The notes beneath the pieces are model-generated. The model was given only the letters and a program-made list of their open reading frames with translations, had not been told where the DNA came from and did not search any database. The translations under genes and the position numbers were made by a program. DNA of 64,000 nt from Hyphomicrobiales bacterium. Lineage in GTDB: Bacteria > Pseudomonadota > Alphaproteobacteria > Rhizobiales > Rhizobiaceae. Shown piece by piece: positions 27,430 to 36,705 of the stretch (position 1 is its first letter; each line of letters opens with the position of its first letter). The stretch spans positions 62,001-126,000 of the forward strand of contig UBNV01000013.1 in the NCBI GenBank assembly GCA_900466945.1, read 5' to 3'.

Positions 27430-29757
27430 ATGAAGGCTGGTTCAAAGTTTTTGAACGCAGTATCGGCGGTCGCGCTGTCTGCTGGTGTCGTGTCTTCGGG
27501 CGCAGGTATTGCCGTTCTTGCATCGGCGGTTGCTGCCGAAGCCGCAGTGGTTCAGCGTATCGACGTACGCGGAGCTCAGCGTGTGGGTGCGGAGGCTGTA
27601 CGCTCCAATCTGTCGATCCAGCCGGGTCGGACCTTCTCCAACACCGACATCGATGAATCGGTCAAGCGTCTCTACGCGACCGGCTTCTTCTCCGATGTTC
27701 AGATCTCCGTTTCCGGCGGCACGCTCGTGGTGACCGTTGCTGAAAACCAGCTGGTCAATCAGGTCGTCTTCAACGGCAACCGCAAGATCAAGGACGACAA
27801 GCTTCAGGGCATCGTTCAGACCCAGGCGCAAGGCCCCTACAGCGACAGCCTCATCAGCGCGGACATCGAGCGCATCCGTGAAGCTTATGCCGCGATCGGT
27901 CGCAGCGACGTCGAAGTGACCACGCAGGTCGTGCCGGTCGCAGAGGGTCGCGTGAACCTCGCCTTCGTCGTAAACGAGGGCGAACGCACGAAGATCAGCG
28001 CAATCAATTTCGTTGGCAACAGCGCCTATTCCGACGGTCGCCTCGCAGCCGTTCTTCAGACGAAGGAATCGGGTATCCTGTCCTTCCTGACCCGCAAGGA
28101 CGTCTACAACGAGGACAAGCTGCGCGCGGACGAAGAAGCCCTGCGCCAGTTCTATTACAACCATGGTTACGCCGATTTCCGGGTGATCTCGTCCGAAGCT
28201 GTGCTGAATGAAGCCGGCAACGAATACACTATCAACATGACGGTCGACGAAGGTCAGCGTTACCGCTTCGGCGCCGTGTCGGTCGAATCGACTGTTGAGG
28301 GTATCGACGGTTCGGAGCTGCAGGGTCTTCTCGAGACGCGCGAAGGCAACACCTACAGTGCCCGCGACGTTCAGAAGTCGATGGAAGCCATCTCGCGCCG
28401 CGTATCCTCGGCCGGTTATCCGTTCGCCCGTGTTGTTCCGCGCGGTGATCGCAATTTCGAAACCAACACCATCGGCGTGACCTATCTCGTCGACCAGGGT
28501 GAGCGCGCCTATGTCGAGCGCATCGAGGTTCGTGGCAACACCCGCACACGCGATTACGTCATTCGCCGCGAGTTCGACATTTCCGAAGGCGACGCCTTTA
28601 ACCAGGAAACCATATCCCGCGCCAAGCGCCGCCTTGAAGCCCTTGGGTTCTTCGCCTCGGTCAACATTTCGACCCAGGCTGGCAGCTCGCCGGACCGCGT
28701 CGTTGTCATCGTTGACGTGCAGGACCAGCCGACCGGTTCGTTCGGTATCGGTGCCGGTTACTCCGTCGGTGACGGTGGTCTGGTTCTTGAAGCCTCCGTC
28801 GAAGAGAAGAACTTCCTTGGTCGCGGTCAGTTCATCCGTCTTGCTGCCGGTGGTGGCTTCGACGATACGCAGACGTATAACTTCTCCTTCACCGAGCCCT
28901 ACTTCCTCGGTTACCGTCTGGCCGCCGGATTCGACCTGTTCAAGAGCTCGACCAGCAGCAACACCTATTACGACTATGAGGAGCAGGGCGGTACGATCCG
29001 CGTGACCGCTCCGATCACCGAAGACCTCGCAACGACGCTGCGCTACACCTATAAGGAAATTGATTACATCAACGATGGTGCGAACGCTGGTAACACAGCG
29101 CAGCCTTATCTCGACGTAATTGCGCAGGGATCGTGGACGCAGGCGATCTTTGGTCACTCGATCGTTTATAACACGGTCGATGATCGTCAGAACCCGCACG
29201 AAGGCATCTATGCGAGCTTCACGCATGAATATGCCGGTCTCGGTGGCGATTCCGAATACTACAAGGCCTTTATCCGCGCCCGCATGTTCTACACATTGTC
29301 GGACGAGTTCGACATCGTGGGCTCGGTGGCAGGTTCGGCTGGTCACGTTGTGGCGCTCGGCGACAACCTGAACGTCTTCGATCAGTTCAAGATCGGCGGC
29401 AAGGAAATCCGCGGCTTCGACAATAGCGGTATCGGCCCGCGCATGGGTGATGACTCGATCGGCGGCACGACATACTTCACGGCCTCGGCCGAAGCGACAT
29501 TCCCGCTTCCGCTGGTTCCGCAGGATCTCGGTTTCCGAGGCGCCGTCTTCGCTGATGCCGGCACGCTGTTCGGCAGCGAACTGGCAAGTGATGCTGGTGC
29601 ACAAGGCACGAGCATGTCGCTGCGCGCGTCTGTCGGTGCCGGCCTGGTCTGGAATTCGCCTTTCGGTGCCCTGCGCGTCGACTATGCGGTTCCTGTCGCT
29701 AAGGAAGACTTCGACGAAACCCAGGAATTCCGCTTCAGCATGGCGAACCAGTTCTAA
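27430..29757 (+). CDS. bamA: Outer membrane protein assembly factor BamA
   Basis: This 775-residue outer-membrane insertase has an N-terminal signal region (about 1-38), then five POTRA repeats from VVQRIDVRGAQRVGAEAVRSNL to about residue 425. The C-terminal 16-strand Omp85 barrel contains the conserved KIGGKEIRGFDNSGIGPR (VRGF-type) lid motif, and the protein ends in a Phe (RFSMANQF) as outer-membrane proteins do. It inserts beta-barrel proteins and is essential. A 195-bp gap from rseP suggests an additional promoter; lpxD follows after 50 bp. Confidence 0.97.
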   Translation: MKAGSKFLNAVSAVALSAGVVSSGAGIAVLASAVAAEAAVVQRIDVRGAQRVGAEAVRSNLSIQPGRTFSNTDIDESVKRLYATGFFSDVQISVSGGTLVVTVAENQLVNQVVFNGNRKIKDDKLQGIVQTQAQGPYSDSLISADIERIREAYAAIGRSDVEVTTQVVPVAEGRVNLAFVVNEGERTKISAINFVGNSAYSDGRLAAVLQTKESGILSFLTRKDVYNEDKLRADEEALRQFYYNHGYADFRVISSEAVLNEAGNEYTINMTVDEGQRYRFGAVSVESTVEGIDGSELQGLLETREGNTYSARDVQKSMEAISRRVSSAGYPFARVVPRGDRNFETNTIGVTYLVDQGERAYVERIEVRGNTRTRDYVIRREFDISEGDAFNQETISRAKRRLEALGFFASVNISTQAGSSPDRVVVIVDVQDQPTGSFGIGAGYSVGDGGLVLEASVEEKNFLGRGQFIRLAAGGGFDDTQTYNFSFTEPYFLGYRLAAGFDLFKSSTSSNTYYDYEEQGGTIRVTAPITEDLATTLRYTYKEIDYINDGANAGNTAQPYLDVIAQGSWTQAIFGHSIVYNTVDDRQNPHEGIYASFTHEYAGLGGDSEYYKAFIRARMFYTLSDEFDIVGSVAGSAGHVVALGDNLNVFDQFKIGGKEIRGFDNSGIGPRMGDDSIGGTTYFTASAEATFPLPLVPQDLGFRGAVFADAGTLFGSELASDAGAQGTSMSLRASVGAGLVWNSPFGALRVDYAVPVAKEDFDETQEFRFSMANQF

Positions 29758-29807
29758 GACTGGCAATCCAGAACCGCTGACAGTTTGACGTTCTGGAGCG
29801 TTTGCTG

Positions 29808-30872
29808 ATGGACCACAATCATTTCTTTCCGCCCCATGCCGGGGTAACCCTGGCTGTGCTTGCAGCCCAGACGGGGGCGGAACTTCAGGATGAGAGCCAT
29901 GGTGGACGGATCATTCGATCCGTGTCGCCGGTGGCAAGGGCGAAGGATGGGGATGTGTGCTACATCCTCTCCCGTCGCAACCGCGAAGATCTGGCGACCT
30001 GCCAAGCCACGGCGATCTTTTGCGAAAAGCCACTTCTTTCTTTGATCCCGTCCCACATTCCCGTTCTCGTTGCCAAAAGCGCGCATACCGCCTTTGCGCT
30101 GGCGGGCGGTCTTCTGCATCCGCAGGGGCTCAAGCCAGTTGCTATGACGTCGGGGACAACGAAAGTATCTCCGGCAGCCTTTGTCGACCCGACGGCGCGC
30201 CTGGAAGACGGTGTCGAAATCGAGCCGATGGCGGTGATCGGCGCCGACGTCGAAGTCGGCAGTGGCACGCGCATTGGCCCTGGTGCGGTGATCGGCCCCG
30301 GAGTGCGGATCGGTCGTGACTGCGTGATTGCCGGCGGCGCGACTGTTCAGGTCGCCCTGATTGGCAACAATGTCATCATTCACAACGGCGCCCGCATCGG
30401 CCAGGACGGGTTCGGCTACGCGCCGGGCCCCCGTGGCATGCTCAAGATCGTTCAGGTCGGCCGTGTCATCATCCAGGATCATGTCGAGATTGGTGCGAAC
30501 ACCACCATCGACCGTGGCACCATGGACGATACGGTGATCGGCGAGGGCACCAAGATCGATAACCTGGTGCAGGTTGGTCACAACGTTCGCATCGGGCGTC
30601 ATTGCGGCATCGTCAGCCAGGTCGGCATTGCCGGTAGCACGGTCATCGGCGACGGCGTCATGATCGGCGGTGCCGCGGGCGTCAATGGTCACATCAAGAT
30701 TGGCGACGGCGCACAGATTGCCGCGATGAGCGGCGTTCTTGCAGACGTGCCCCCGGGAGAGAGATATGGCGGCGTCCCGGCCCGTCCGTTGAAGGATTAT
30801 CTGCGCGAGGTGGCCGACACCTTGAGCCGCTATGACGGCCGCGCCAAAGACAAAGGAGCCAGCAATGACTGA
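29808..30872 (+). CDS. lpxD: UDP-3-O-(3-hydroxyacyl)glucosamine N-acyltransferase
   Basis: This 354-residue trimeric left-handed beta-helix enzyme adds the N-linked hydroxyacyl chain in lipid A synthesis, using acyl-ACP. An N-terminal LpxD domain (about 1-110) is followed by hexapeptide repeats, including [21 protein letters not shown] and [13 protein letters not shown] with the catalytic His. The C-terminus ends in the helical [11 protein letters not shown] tail. The ATG at 29808 is preferred over the in-frame TTG at 29802; GGAG lies upstream. It overlaps fabZ by 8 nt. Confidence 0.96.
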   Translation: MDHNHFFPPHAGVTLAVLAAQTGAELQDESHGGRIIRSVSPVARAKDGDVCYILSRRNREDLATCQATAIFCEKPLLSLIPSHIPVLVAKSAHTAFALAGGLLHPQGLKPVAMTSGTTKVSPAAFVDPTARLEDGVEIEPMAVIGADVEVGSGTRIGPGAVIGPGVRIGRDCVIAGGATVQVALIGNNVIIHNGARIGQDGFGYAPGPRGMLKIVQVGRVIIQDHVEIGANTTIDRGTMDDTVIGEGTKIDNLVQVGHNVRIGRHCGIVSQVGIAGSTVIGDGVMIGGAAGVNGHIKIGDGAQIAAMSGVLADVPPGERYGGVPARPLKDYLREVADTLSRYDGRAKDKGASND

Positions 30873-31332
30873 ACTCGCGAAGAGCGAATTGGGATCGGCT
30901 GATATCCTCGAGATCATGAAGCTTCTGCCCCACCGCTATCCCTTCCTGCTGGTGGACAAGATCATCGAGATCGACGGTGACAACTCTGCCATCGGCATCA
31001 AGAACGTAACGGCCAACGAGCCGCATTTCACGGGTCACTTCCCGGAAAGCCCGATCATGCCGGGCGTCCTTCTGATCGAGGGCATGGCGCAGACTGCCGG
31101 TGCTATCTGTGCACGGCTTCAGGGCGAGGGCGGAAATCTCGTCTACTTCATGACGATCGACAATGCGCGTTTCCGCAAGCCGGTTGTGCCGGGTGATCGC
31201 GTCGAGTTCCACGTCGTGAAGCAGAAGCAGCGCGGCAACATCTGGAAGTTCCATTGCGACGCCAAGGTCGACGGCGCCCTTGTCGCCGAGGCTGACATCG
31301 GGGCCATGATCATGCGCAAGGATCAGAAATGA
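30865..31332 (+). CDS. fabZ: 3-hydroxyacyl-[ACP] dehydratase FabZ
   Basis: This 155-residue hot-dog-fold dehydratase of fatty acid synthesis begins with [20 protein letters not shown] and has the active-site segment [24 protein letters not shown] (H58 and E72). It supplies unsaturated acyl-ACP and competes with lipid A synthesis for hydroxyacyl-ACP, which explains its place between lpxD and lpxA. AAAGGAGCC precedes the ATG at 30865, which overlaps the lpxD stop. It overlaps lpxA by 4 nt. Confidence 0.97.
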   Translation: MTELAKSELGSADILEIMKLLPHRYPFLLVDKIIEIDGDNSAIGIKNVTANEPHFTGHFPESPIMPGVLLIEGMAQTAGAICARLQGEGGNLVYFMTIDNARFRKPVVPGDRVEFHVVKQKQRGNIWKFHCDAKVDGALVAEADIGAMIMRKDQK

Positions 31333-32144
31333 GCCAGATCGCCGCTAGCGCCGTAATTCACCCGATGGCCGTGGTCGAAGACGGCGCGGTGATCGGCGAG
31401 AATGTCCGGATCGGTCCGTTTTGCCGGGTCGGATCGCGCGTGACGCTCGGAGACGGCGTCGAGCTCATTTCGAACGCTGTCGTCACCGGTCTGACCGAAA
31501 TCGGCGCCGGCACCAAGATCCACCCGATGGCCGTGATCGGCGGTGTCTCGCAGAGCCTTCACGAGGCAGGCGAAGATTCCACTCTGGTCGTCGGTGCGAA
31601 TTGCACCATGCGCGAAGGTGTGACGATGAACTGCGGCACGGTCGGCGGCGGTGGGATTACCCGCGTCGGTGACAATTGCCTGTTCCTCGCCAATTCCCAT
31701 GTCGCCCATGACTGCATCCTCGGCAACGACATCATCCTATCGAACAATGTTATGCTGGCTGGCCACGTGCGTGTCGAGGACAAGGCCATCCTCAGCGGTG
31801 GCTGTGCGGTCCACCAGTTCACCCGAATCGGCCGCCAGGCCTTCATCGGTGGCCTGTCCGCAGTTGCCTATGATGTCATTCCCTACGGTATGCTGAACGG
31901 CAATCCGGGGATCCTCGGCGGCCTCAACGTGGTCGGCATGAGCCGGTCTGGCATTGACCGCTCCGTGATCCACCAGGTCCGCCGCGCCTTCAAGCAGATC
32001 TTCGAGAGCGAAGGCTCTGCACGTGCCAATGCAGCGGCCATCCGTGACGAATATCTCGACTGTGCGCCTGCCATCGAAATCCTCGATTTCATCGCGGCCG
32101 AGAGCGATCGTGCATTGTCGTCTCCTCATCGCGGCAAGAACTGA
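31329..32144 (+). CDS. lpxA: Acyl-ACP-UDP-N-acetylglucosamine O-acyltransferase
   Basis: This 271-residue trimeric beta-helix acyltransferase catalyses the first step of lipid A synthesis. Hexapeptide repeats run from [22 protein letters not shown] to [19 protein letters not shown]. The catalytic His lies in [13 protein letters not shown], and the [20 protein letters not shown] motif lies in the C-terminal helical part. An ATGA overlap with fabZ couples translation. The order lpxD-fabZ-lpxA-lpxI-lpxB is that of many alphaproteobacteria. Confidence 0.97.
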   Translation: MSQIAASAVIHPMAVVEDGAVIGENVRIGPFCRVGSRVTLGDGVELISNAVVTGLTEIGAGTKIHPMAVIGGVSQSLHEAGEDSTLVVGANCTMREGVTMNCGTVGGGGITRVGDNCLFLANSHVAHDCILGNDIILSNNVMLAGHVRVEDKAILSGGCAVHQFTRIGRQAFIGGLSAVAYDVIPYGMLNGNPGILGGLNVVGMSRSGIDRSVIHQVRRAFKQIFESEGSARANAAAIRDEYLDCAPAIEILDFIAAESDRALSSPHRGKN

Positions 32145-32147
32145 CCT

Positions 32148-33038
32148 ATGACGATGGCCGGTCAAACAGACGGCCTGCCGCGAACCGGTCGCCTCGCGAT
32201 CATCGCCGGGAGTGGGAAACTGCCGCTCTTTCTCGCTGAAGCCGCTCGCGACGCAGGAGAGGATCCATTTGTCCTCCGGCTGAAGAACGAAGCCGACGAC
32301 ATCTGGCAGGGCTTCGACAACGCCGTTGTCGGCGTCGGCGACATGGCGGGCCTCTCGGCTTTGTTTCGTCAGCACGGTATTCGCCGGGTCGTGATGTCGG
32401 GCGCCGTCAAGCGACGCCCGGCCTTCGGCGAGATCCGGGCCAATTGGAAGTCGATTCTGAAGCTGCCCATGGCGCTGAGAACCCTACTCGCAGGCGGTGA
32501 CGATGCTGTCTTGCGCATGGTGATCTCGCTGATCGAGGCGCAAGGCTGCGAAGTGCTCGGCGCGCATGAGATCCTGCCGGGTCTCCTCGCAACGGTCGGA
32601 CCACTCGGGACGATTTCCCCAGATGCGGATGCATTGAAGGATATCGACAGGGCGGCAGATGCTGCCGAGACGCTGGGCAGGCTCGATGTCGGGCAGGGGG
32701 CGGTTGCGGTCGGTGGCCGTATTGTTGCGCTGGAAGGCGTCGAAGGCACCGACGCCATGCTTGCCCGCGTTCAGGGTCTGCGTGCGGAGGGACGGATCTC
32801 GCAACGCCGCAAGGGCGTTCTGGTCAAACTCTGCAAACCGCAGCAGGATCTTCGGGCAGATCTGCCGACAGTCGGCGTTTCGACTGTCGCAAACGCCAAG
32901 GCTGCAGGGCTCGCGGGCATTGCCGTCGAAGCTGGGCGGGCCCTCGTGGTCGAGCGTGAGGCGATGATCGCGGCTGCAGATGCCGCCGGTATCTTCGTCG
33001 TCGGCATAGACCGGTCGAACAAGGAGCTTGGATCATGA
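32148..33038 (+). CDS. lpxI: UDP-2,3-diacylglucosamine diphosphatase LpxI
   Basis: This 296-residue protein of the LpxI (DUF1009) family cleaves UDP-2,3-diacylglucosamine to lipid X and UMP, replacing LpxH in alphaproteobacteria. It shows RLAIIAGSGKLPLFLAEAA (about 15-33), VMSGAVKRRPAFGEIR, the GDDAVLRMVISLIEAQGCEVLGAHE segment and the C-terminal LPTVGVSTVANAKAAGLAGIAVEAG motif. It begins 3 nt after lpxA and overlaps lpxB by 4 nt. A second ATG two codons in is also possible. Confidence 0.94.
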   Translation: MTMAGQTDGLPRTGRLAIIAGSGKLPLFLAEAARDAGEDPFVLRLKNEADDIWQGFDNAVVGVGDMAGLSALFRQHGIRRVVMSGAVKRRPAFGEIRANWKSILKLPMALRTLLAGGDDAVLRMVISLIEAQGCEVLGAHEILPGLLATVGPLGTISPDADALKDIDRAADAAETLGRLDVGQGAVAVGGRIVALEGVEGTDAMLARVQGLRAEGRISQRRKGVLVKLCKPQQDLRADLPTVGVSTVANAKAAGLAGIAVEAGRALVVEREAMIAAADAAGIFVVGIDRSNKELGS

Positions 33039-34210
33039 GCGACACGCCGCTGAAGATCGCCGTGATTGCCGGCGAGGTCTCCGGAGACCTGCTCGGGGCC
33101 GATCTCATTGCGCAGCTGAAGACAATGTATCCGGGCCCTGTCGAGCTCGTCGGCGTCGGCGGGGATGCGCTCGAGGCGCAAGGGCTGAGGTCGCTCTTCG
33201 ATTTTTCCGAGCTCTCGATCATGGGCATCACCCAGGTTCTGTCGAAGCTCCCGCGCCTTATCAAACTGATTTCATTGACATCTGATGCGAGCGTCGAGGC
33301 AAAGCCCGATCTCCTGTTGATCGTCGATAGCCCGGATTTCACCCATCGCGTGGCAAAGAAGGTGCGGCGCAAGCTGCCGGATCTGCCGGTGGTCAACTAT
33401 GTGTGCCCCAGCGTCTGGGCCTGGAAGGAATACCGCGCCAAGGCCATGCTCGACTATGTCGATGCCGTGCTGGCGGTCCTGCCATTCGAGCCCGCAGTCA
33501 TGCAGCGGCTCGGTGGACCGGAAACCCATTTCGTCGGCCATAGACTGTCCAGCCATTCGGATATCCGTCGCATTCGCGAAGCCCGCAAGGCGAGGGCGGT
33601 TAGGGGGCAAGGTGAGCCCAAGACCATTCTCCTGCTGCCGGGGTCGCGAGGCAGCGAGATCACCCAGCTCCTGCCGGTCTTCGGGGAAGCGATGAAGGAG
33701 TTCGTAGCCCGCAATGGCGAGACGCGCTTCGTGCTGCCCACGGTGGCTCGCCAGGAAGCCCGCGTGCGCGACATAACGCGGGACTGGACCCTGAGGCCAG
33801 AGATCCTCGTTGGCGACGAGGGAAAGTGGCGCGCCTTCGAGGAGGCTGACGCTGCGATCGCGGCTTCCGGCACCGTTATCCTGGAGTTGGCGCTCGCCCA
33901 TGTCCCGGTCGTCTCGACCTACAAAGGCGACTGGATCATCCGGTTACTCGCCAACCGCATCAAGATCTGGACCGGCGCCCTGCCGAACCTGATTGCCGAC
34001 TATGCCGTCGTCCCGGAATACTTCAACGACGTGCTGCGCCCGGCAAGCCTCGTGCGGTGGGCCGAACGCCTGTCGCTCGACACGCCGCAACGTGCAGCCA
34101 TGCTCAGCGGATATGACGACGTCTGGCGCAAACTGCAAACGGAACGGCCGGCCGGTGAAGCCGGCGCGGCCGTGGTTCTCTCTGTCCTGCAAAAGCGCGG
34201 AAAGATCTGA
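33035..34210 (+). CDS. lpxB: Lipid-A-disaccharide synthase
   Basis: This 391-residue glycosyltransferase (GT19) joins lipid X and UDP-diacylglucosamine to form the lipid A disaccharide. Family marks are IAVIAGEVSGDLLGADLI, VDSPDFTHRVAKKVR, YVCPSVWAWKEYRAK and LLLPGSRGSEITQLLPVF. It ends the lipid A operon. Its stop lies 3 bp from the stop of the convergent GTPase gene, with no room for a terminator between. In several Rhizobiaceae the gene after lpxB is gltA; here it is a zinc module. Confidence 0.96.
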   Translation: MSDTPLKIAVIAGEVSGDLLGADLIAQLKTMYPGPVELVGVGGDALEAQGLRSLFDFSELSIMGITQVLSKLPRLIKLISLTSDASVEAKPDLLLIVDSPDFTHRVAKKVRRKLPDLPVVNYVCPSVWAWKEYRAKAMLDYVDAVLAVLPFEPAVMQRLGGPETHFVGHRLSSHSDIRRIREARKARAVRGQGEPKTILLLPGSRGSEITQLLPVFGEAMKEFVARNGETRFVLPTVARQEARVRDITRDWTLRPEILVGDEGKWRAFEEADAAIAASGTVILELALAHVPVVSTYKGDWIIRLLANRIKIWTGALPNLIADYAVVPEYFNDVLRPASLVRWAERLSLDTPQRAAMLSGYDDVWRKLQTERPAGEAGAAVVLSVLQKRGKI

Positions 34211-34213
34211 CCC

Positions 34214-35404
34214 TCAGGCCCAACGGGCGAAGGGATCGGCAAGGCCCTCCCAGGCCGTCGGCGTGAACGTTTCTGCGTCAACGAGGCAATCATCCAGCTC
34301 CGCCGTGATCTGACGCTGGTCCATGCGATCGGCACCGATGAAGACAATCTCCTGTCGCCGGTCTCCCCATTCCTGGTCGAGATAGGGCGTCATCGCGTTG
34401 AGGAAGCCCGGATCGTCGGGCCAGCGAGATTTCGGCACCGATGCCCACCAGAGGCCCATCTTGGTCGTCCTGACGAGTGGGCCGGCCTGGCTGAGTTCTC
34501 CGACATGATGCGGACGGGTGGCCAGCCAGAAGAAGCCCTTCGCCCGGATGACGCCTGGCCAGGAGCGATCGAGAAAGGCCCGGAAGCGTGTGGGGTCGAA
34601 CGGTGCGCGGGCGCGGTAGACGAAGGAGCGGATCCCGTATTCCTCCGTTTCCGGAACATGATCCCGGAAGCCGTGCAGTTCCTGGAACCACAGCGGATGC
34701 GTCTCGGCCTTGGCAAAATCGAAAAGCCCGGTTCCGAGGATGTCTTTGGCGGCCACATGGGCAAAGTCGGTCTCGATGATACGGGCATCTGCATTCAGAC
34801 CGGCAATGATCTTGCGCGCCGCATCGAGCTGATCCGGGGTGGCCGTGCCGACCTTGTTGAGGATGATCACATCGGCGAATTCGATCTGCTCGACCAGCAG
34901 ATCGACCAGCGTCCGATTGTCGTTTTCGCCGGCAGTCTCCCCGCGGTCCGCGAGAAAGTCACTCGATGAGTAGTCGCCGATAAGGTTGGCGGCATCGACC
35001 ACGGTCACCATGGTGTCCAGCTGGGCGATGTCGGAGAGACTGCGACCCTGTTCATCGCGGAAGTCGAAGGTGGTGGCAATGGGCAAGGGTTCGGCAATAC
35101 CGGTCGCCTCGATCAGCAGATAGTCGAAGCGCCCCTGTTCGGCGAGCTCGCGCACCTCGTTCAAGAGGTCGTCGCGCAGCGTGCAACAGATGCAGCCATT
35201 GCTCATCTCCACCCATTGCTCCTGCGTCCGCGACAGCGCTGCATCCCCGCCACGCACCAGCGCCGCATCGATATTCACCTCACTCATGTCATTGACGATG
35301 ACGGCGACACGCACGCCGTCGCGATTGGCGAGAACATGGTTGAGCAAGGTCGTCTTGCCGGCACCCAGAAATCCGGACAGGACGGTCACGGGAAGCTTCT
35401 TCAT
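34214..35404 (-). CDS. zigA: CobW/COG0523 GTPase, ZigA-like zinc metallochaperone
   Basis: This 396-residue G3E GTPase has the P-loop [16 protein letters not shown] (10-25), the metal-binding CxCC motif in [12 protein letters not shown] (C71, C73, C74), ENA-type switch segments and a CobW C-terminal domain. Members of this family deliver zinc or act under zinc starvation. The ATG at 35404 follows AAACTCC..., and a palindrome matching the two boxes before znuA/znuC lies 18 bp upstream. This places the gene under the same Zur control. The gene symbol reflects the subgroup and context, not biochemical proof; a cobalamin role (CobW) is unlikely because no cob genes are near. Confidence 0.85.
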   Translation of the reverse strand: MKKLPVTVLSGFLGAGKTTLLNHVLANRDGVRVAVIVNDMSEVNIDAALVRGGDAALSRTQEQWVEMSNGCICCTLRDDLLNEVRELAEQGRFDYLLIEATGIAEPLPIATTFDFRDEQGRSLSDIAQLDTMVTVVDAANLIGDYSSSDFLADRGETAGENDNRTLVDLLVEQIEFADVIILNKVGTATPDQLDAARKIIAGLNADARIIETDFAHVAAKDILGTGLFDFAKAETHPLWFQELHGFRDHVPETEEYGIRSFVYRARAPFDPTRFRAFLDRSWPGVIRAKGFFWLATRPHHVGELSQAGPLVRTTKMGLWWASVPKSRWPDDPGFLNAMTPYLDQEWGDRRQEIVFIGADRMDQRQITAELDDCLVDAETFTPTAWEGLADPFARWA

Positions 35405-35421
35405 GGGAAAACTCCATTTAA

Positions 35422-35436
35422 TGTAATAACATAACA
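35422..35436. promoter_or_regulatory. Probable Zur box upstream of zigA-like gene
   Basis: TGTAATAACATAACA contains half-sites GTAAT and ATAAC separated by AAC. The centre and half-site pattern match the two boxes in the znuA-znuC region. It lies 18 bp upstream of the zigA-like start, where a repressor would block transcription. Confidence 0.65.
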
Positions 35437-35448
35437 ATCATTGATCTG

Positions 35449-35478
35449 AAAAAGGCGGAACCGAAGTCCCGCCTTTTT
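35449..35478 (-). terminator. Terminator after znuA
   Basis: A perfect 10-bp stem, AAAAAGGCGG (35449-35458) with 35469-35478, has a 10-nt loop. Read on the minus strand it ends in TTTTT and lies just after the znuA stop, insulating it from the zigA-like promoter. Confidence 0.75.
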
Positions 35479-35498
35479 CGCCCGGGGGAGGGATCAGA

Positions 35499-36605
35499 TT
35501 ACTGCGAGAGGCAGGTGCTCATCGATGTGGAGAGATTGCGCATCAACTGGCCATAGAGACCGGGTCCAGCCTCCAGCGCACCGCCCTCGGGGTCGAGCAC
35601 GCCGGACTTCGCCTGCGTGCCTTCGGTAACAACGCTGATCAACTTCGGCTCGAACTGTGGCTCGGCGAATACGCAAGCCGCTCCGAGTTCCCCAATCTTG
35701 GCATGAATGGTCGACAGCCGCTCGGCGCCCGGCATGGTTTCCGGGCTGACCGTCACAGAACCCGCCACCCGCACGCCATAACGCTTTTCGAAATACTGGT
35801 AGGCATCGTGGAAGACGATGAAGGGCTTCTGCAGCACCGGCTTCAGCTGCGCTGCAATCTCCGTGTCGAGCGCATCGATCTCGGCATTCAGGGTCGTCAG
35901 ATTGGCTTCGTAGGCTACCTTGTTTGCCGGATCGGCATCACCAAGGCTCTTGGCGATTTCAGCTGCCATCGCCTTTGCATTGCTGGGGTCGAGCCAGAGA
36001 TGCATGTCGGTGCCGCCGTGCTCGTGTTCATCGTGATCATGACCCTCATGGGCATGATCCTCGTGCACGTCGCCATCACCAGCGGCAGTGGCTTCTTCGG
36101 CCCCGTGGTCGTGCCGGTGATCATCGGCGTGCTCGACCTTGGCATGTTCGCCATGGCCGGCTTCTTCGGCGCCATGATCATGCGCGTGGTCATCAGCGCC
36201 TTCGCTGGCCTCGGCATGGTCACCATGGTCATGGCCTTCAAAGGCACCGCCTTCGCGGAACGGCAGCTTGGTCAGGCCCGGCGTGTCTTCGAGCTCTACC
36301 ACCTTGGCATTCTTCGGCAAAGCCTCGAGAGGCTTATCCAGGAAGGCTTCGAGACCAGGGCCCACCCAGAAGACCACGTCGGCATTTTCAAGCGCCCGGG
36401 CGTTGGACGGTTTCAGCGAATAGGTATGCGGGGAGGCGGCACCCTCGACGATCAGCGACGGCTCGCCGACACCCTTCATGATCGAAGCGACGAGCGAGTG
36501 GAGGGGCTTGATCGAGACCACGACGTCCGGCGCTGCCATCGCGAAAGCGGGCGACAGGAAAAGCAGCGCCGTGGAGGCAGCCAGTCCGAGGCGATAGCGG
36601 GTCAT
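35499..36605 (-). CDS. znuA: Zinc ABC transporter substrate-binding protein ZnuA
   Basis: This 368-residue cluster A-I binding protein has a signal peptide (to about residue 24, AMAA). It captures periplasmic zinc for ZnuBC. Likely ligands are H36 (KPLHSLV), H60 (SPHTYSL), H202 (DMHLWLDP) and a C-terminal Glu/Asp. Between strands lies a long His/Asp-rich loop (about 124-202) thought to bind extra zinc. Here it contains a near-exact duplication, DDHAHDHGAEEA at 138-149 and DDHRHDHGAEEA at 161-172. The ATG at 36605 faces two Zur-box-like palindromes shared with divergent znuC. Confidence 0.95.
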   Translation of the reverse strand: MTRYRLGLAASTALLFLSPAFAMAAPDVVVSIKPLHSLVASIMKGVGEPSLIVEGAASPHTYSLKPSNARALENADVVFWVGPGLEAFLDKPLEALPKNAKVVELEDTPGLTKLPFREGGAFEGHDHGDHAEASEGADDHAHDHGAEEAGHGEHAKVEHADDHRHDHGAEEATAAGDGDVHEDHAHEGHDHDEHEHGGTDMHLWLDPSNAKAMAAEIAKSLGDADPANKVAYEANLTTLNAEIDALDTEIAAQLKPVLQKPFIVFHDAYQYFEKRYGVRVAGSVTVSPETMPGAERLSTIHAKIGELGAACVFAEPQFEPKLISVVTEGTQAKSGVLDPEGGALEAGPGLYGQLMRNLSTSMSTCLSQ

Positions 36606-36627
36606 GCAATGCTCCTGAGGATGGTTA

Positions 36628-36642
36628 TGTAATACTATTACC
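36628..36642. promoter_or_regulatory. Probable Zur box 1 (znuA side)
   Basis: TGTAATACTATTACC is an exact palindrome, GTAAT-ACT-ATTAC, 24 bp upstream of the znuA start. It has the same half-site geometry as the boxes at 35422 and 36650. Confidence 0.7.
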
Positions 36643-36649
36643 TAAGTTG

Positions 36650-36664
36650 CGTTATGCTATAACG
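36650..36664. promoter_or_regulatory. Probable Zur box 2 (znuC side)
   Basis: CGTTAT-GCT-ATAACG is an exact 6-bp palindrome with a 3-bp centre, 42 bp upstream of the znuC start. Its centre is 22 bp (two helical turns) from that of box 1, so two dimers could bind on the same face. Confidence 0.7.
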
Positions 36665-36705
36665 TGTGGCATAGGAGGTGGCAACATCAAAATCTCGAGA
36701 AACCT

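Noticed and set aside
27442-29766. A 774-codon open frame on the minus strand across all of bamA
   Set aside because: It mirrors bamA codon by codon, has no family features or ribosome site, and is the usual consequence of GC-rich codon use on the opposite strand.
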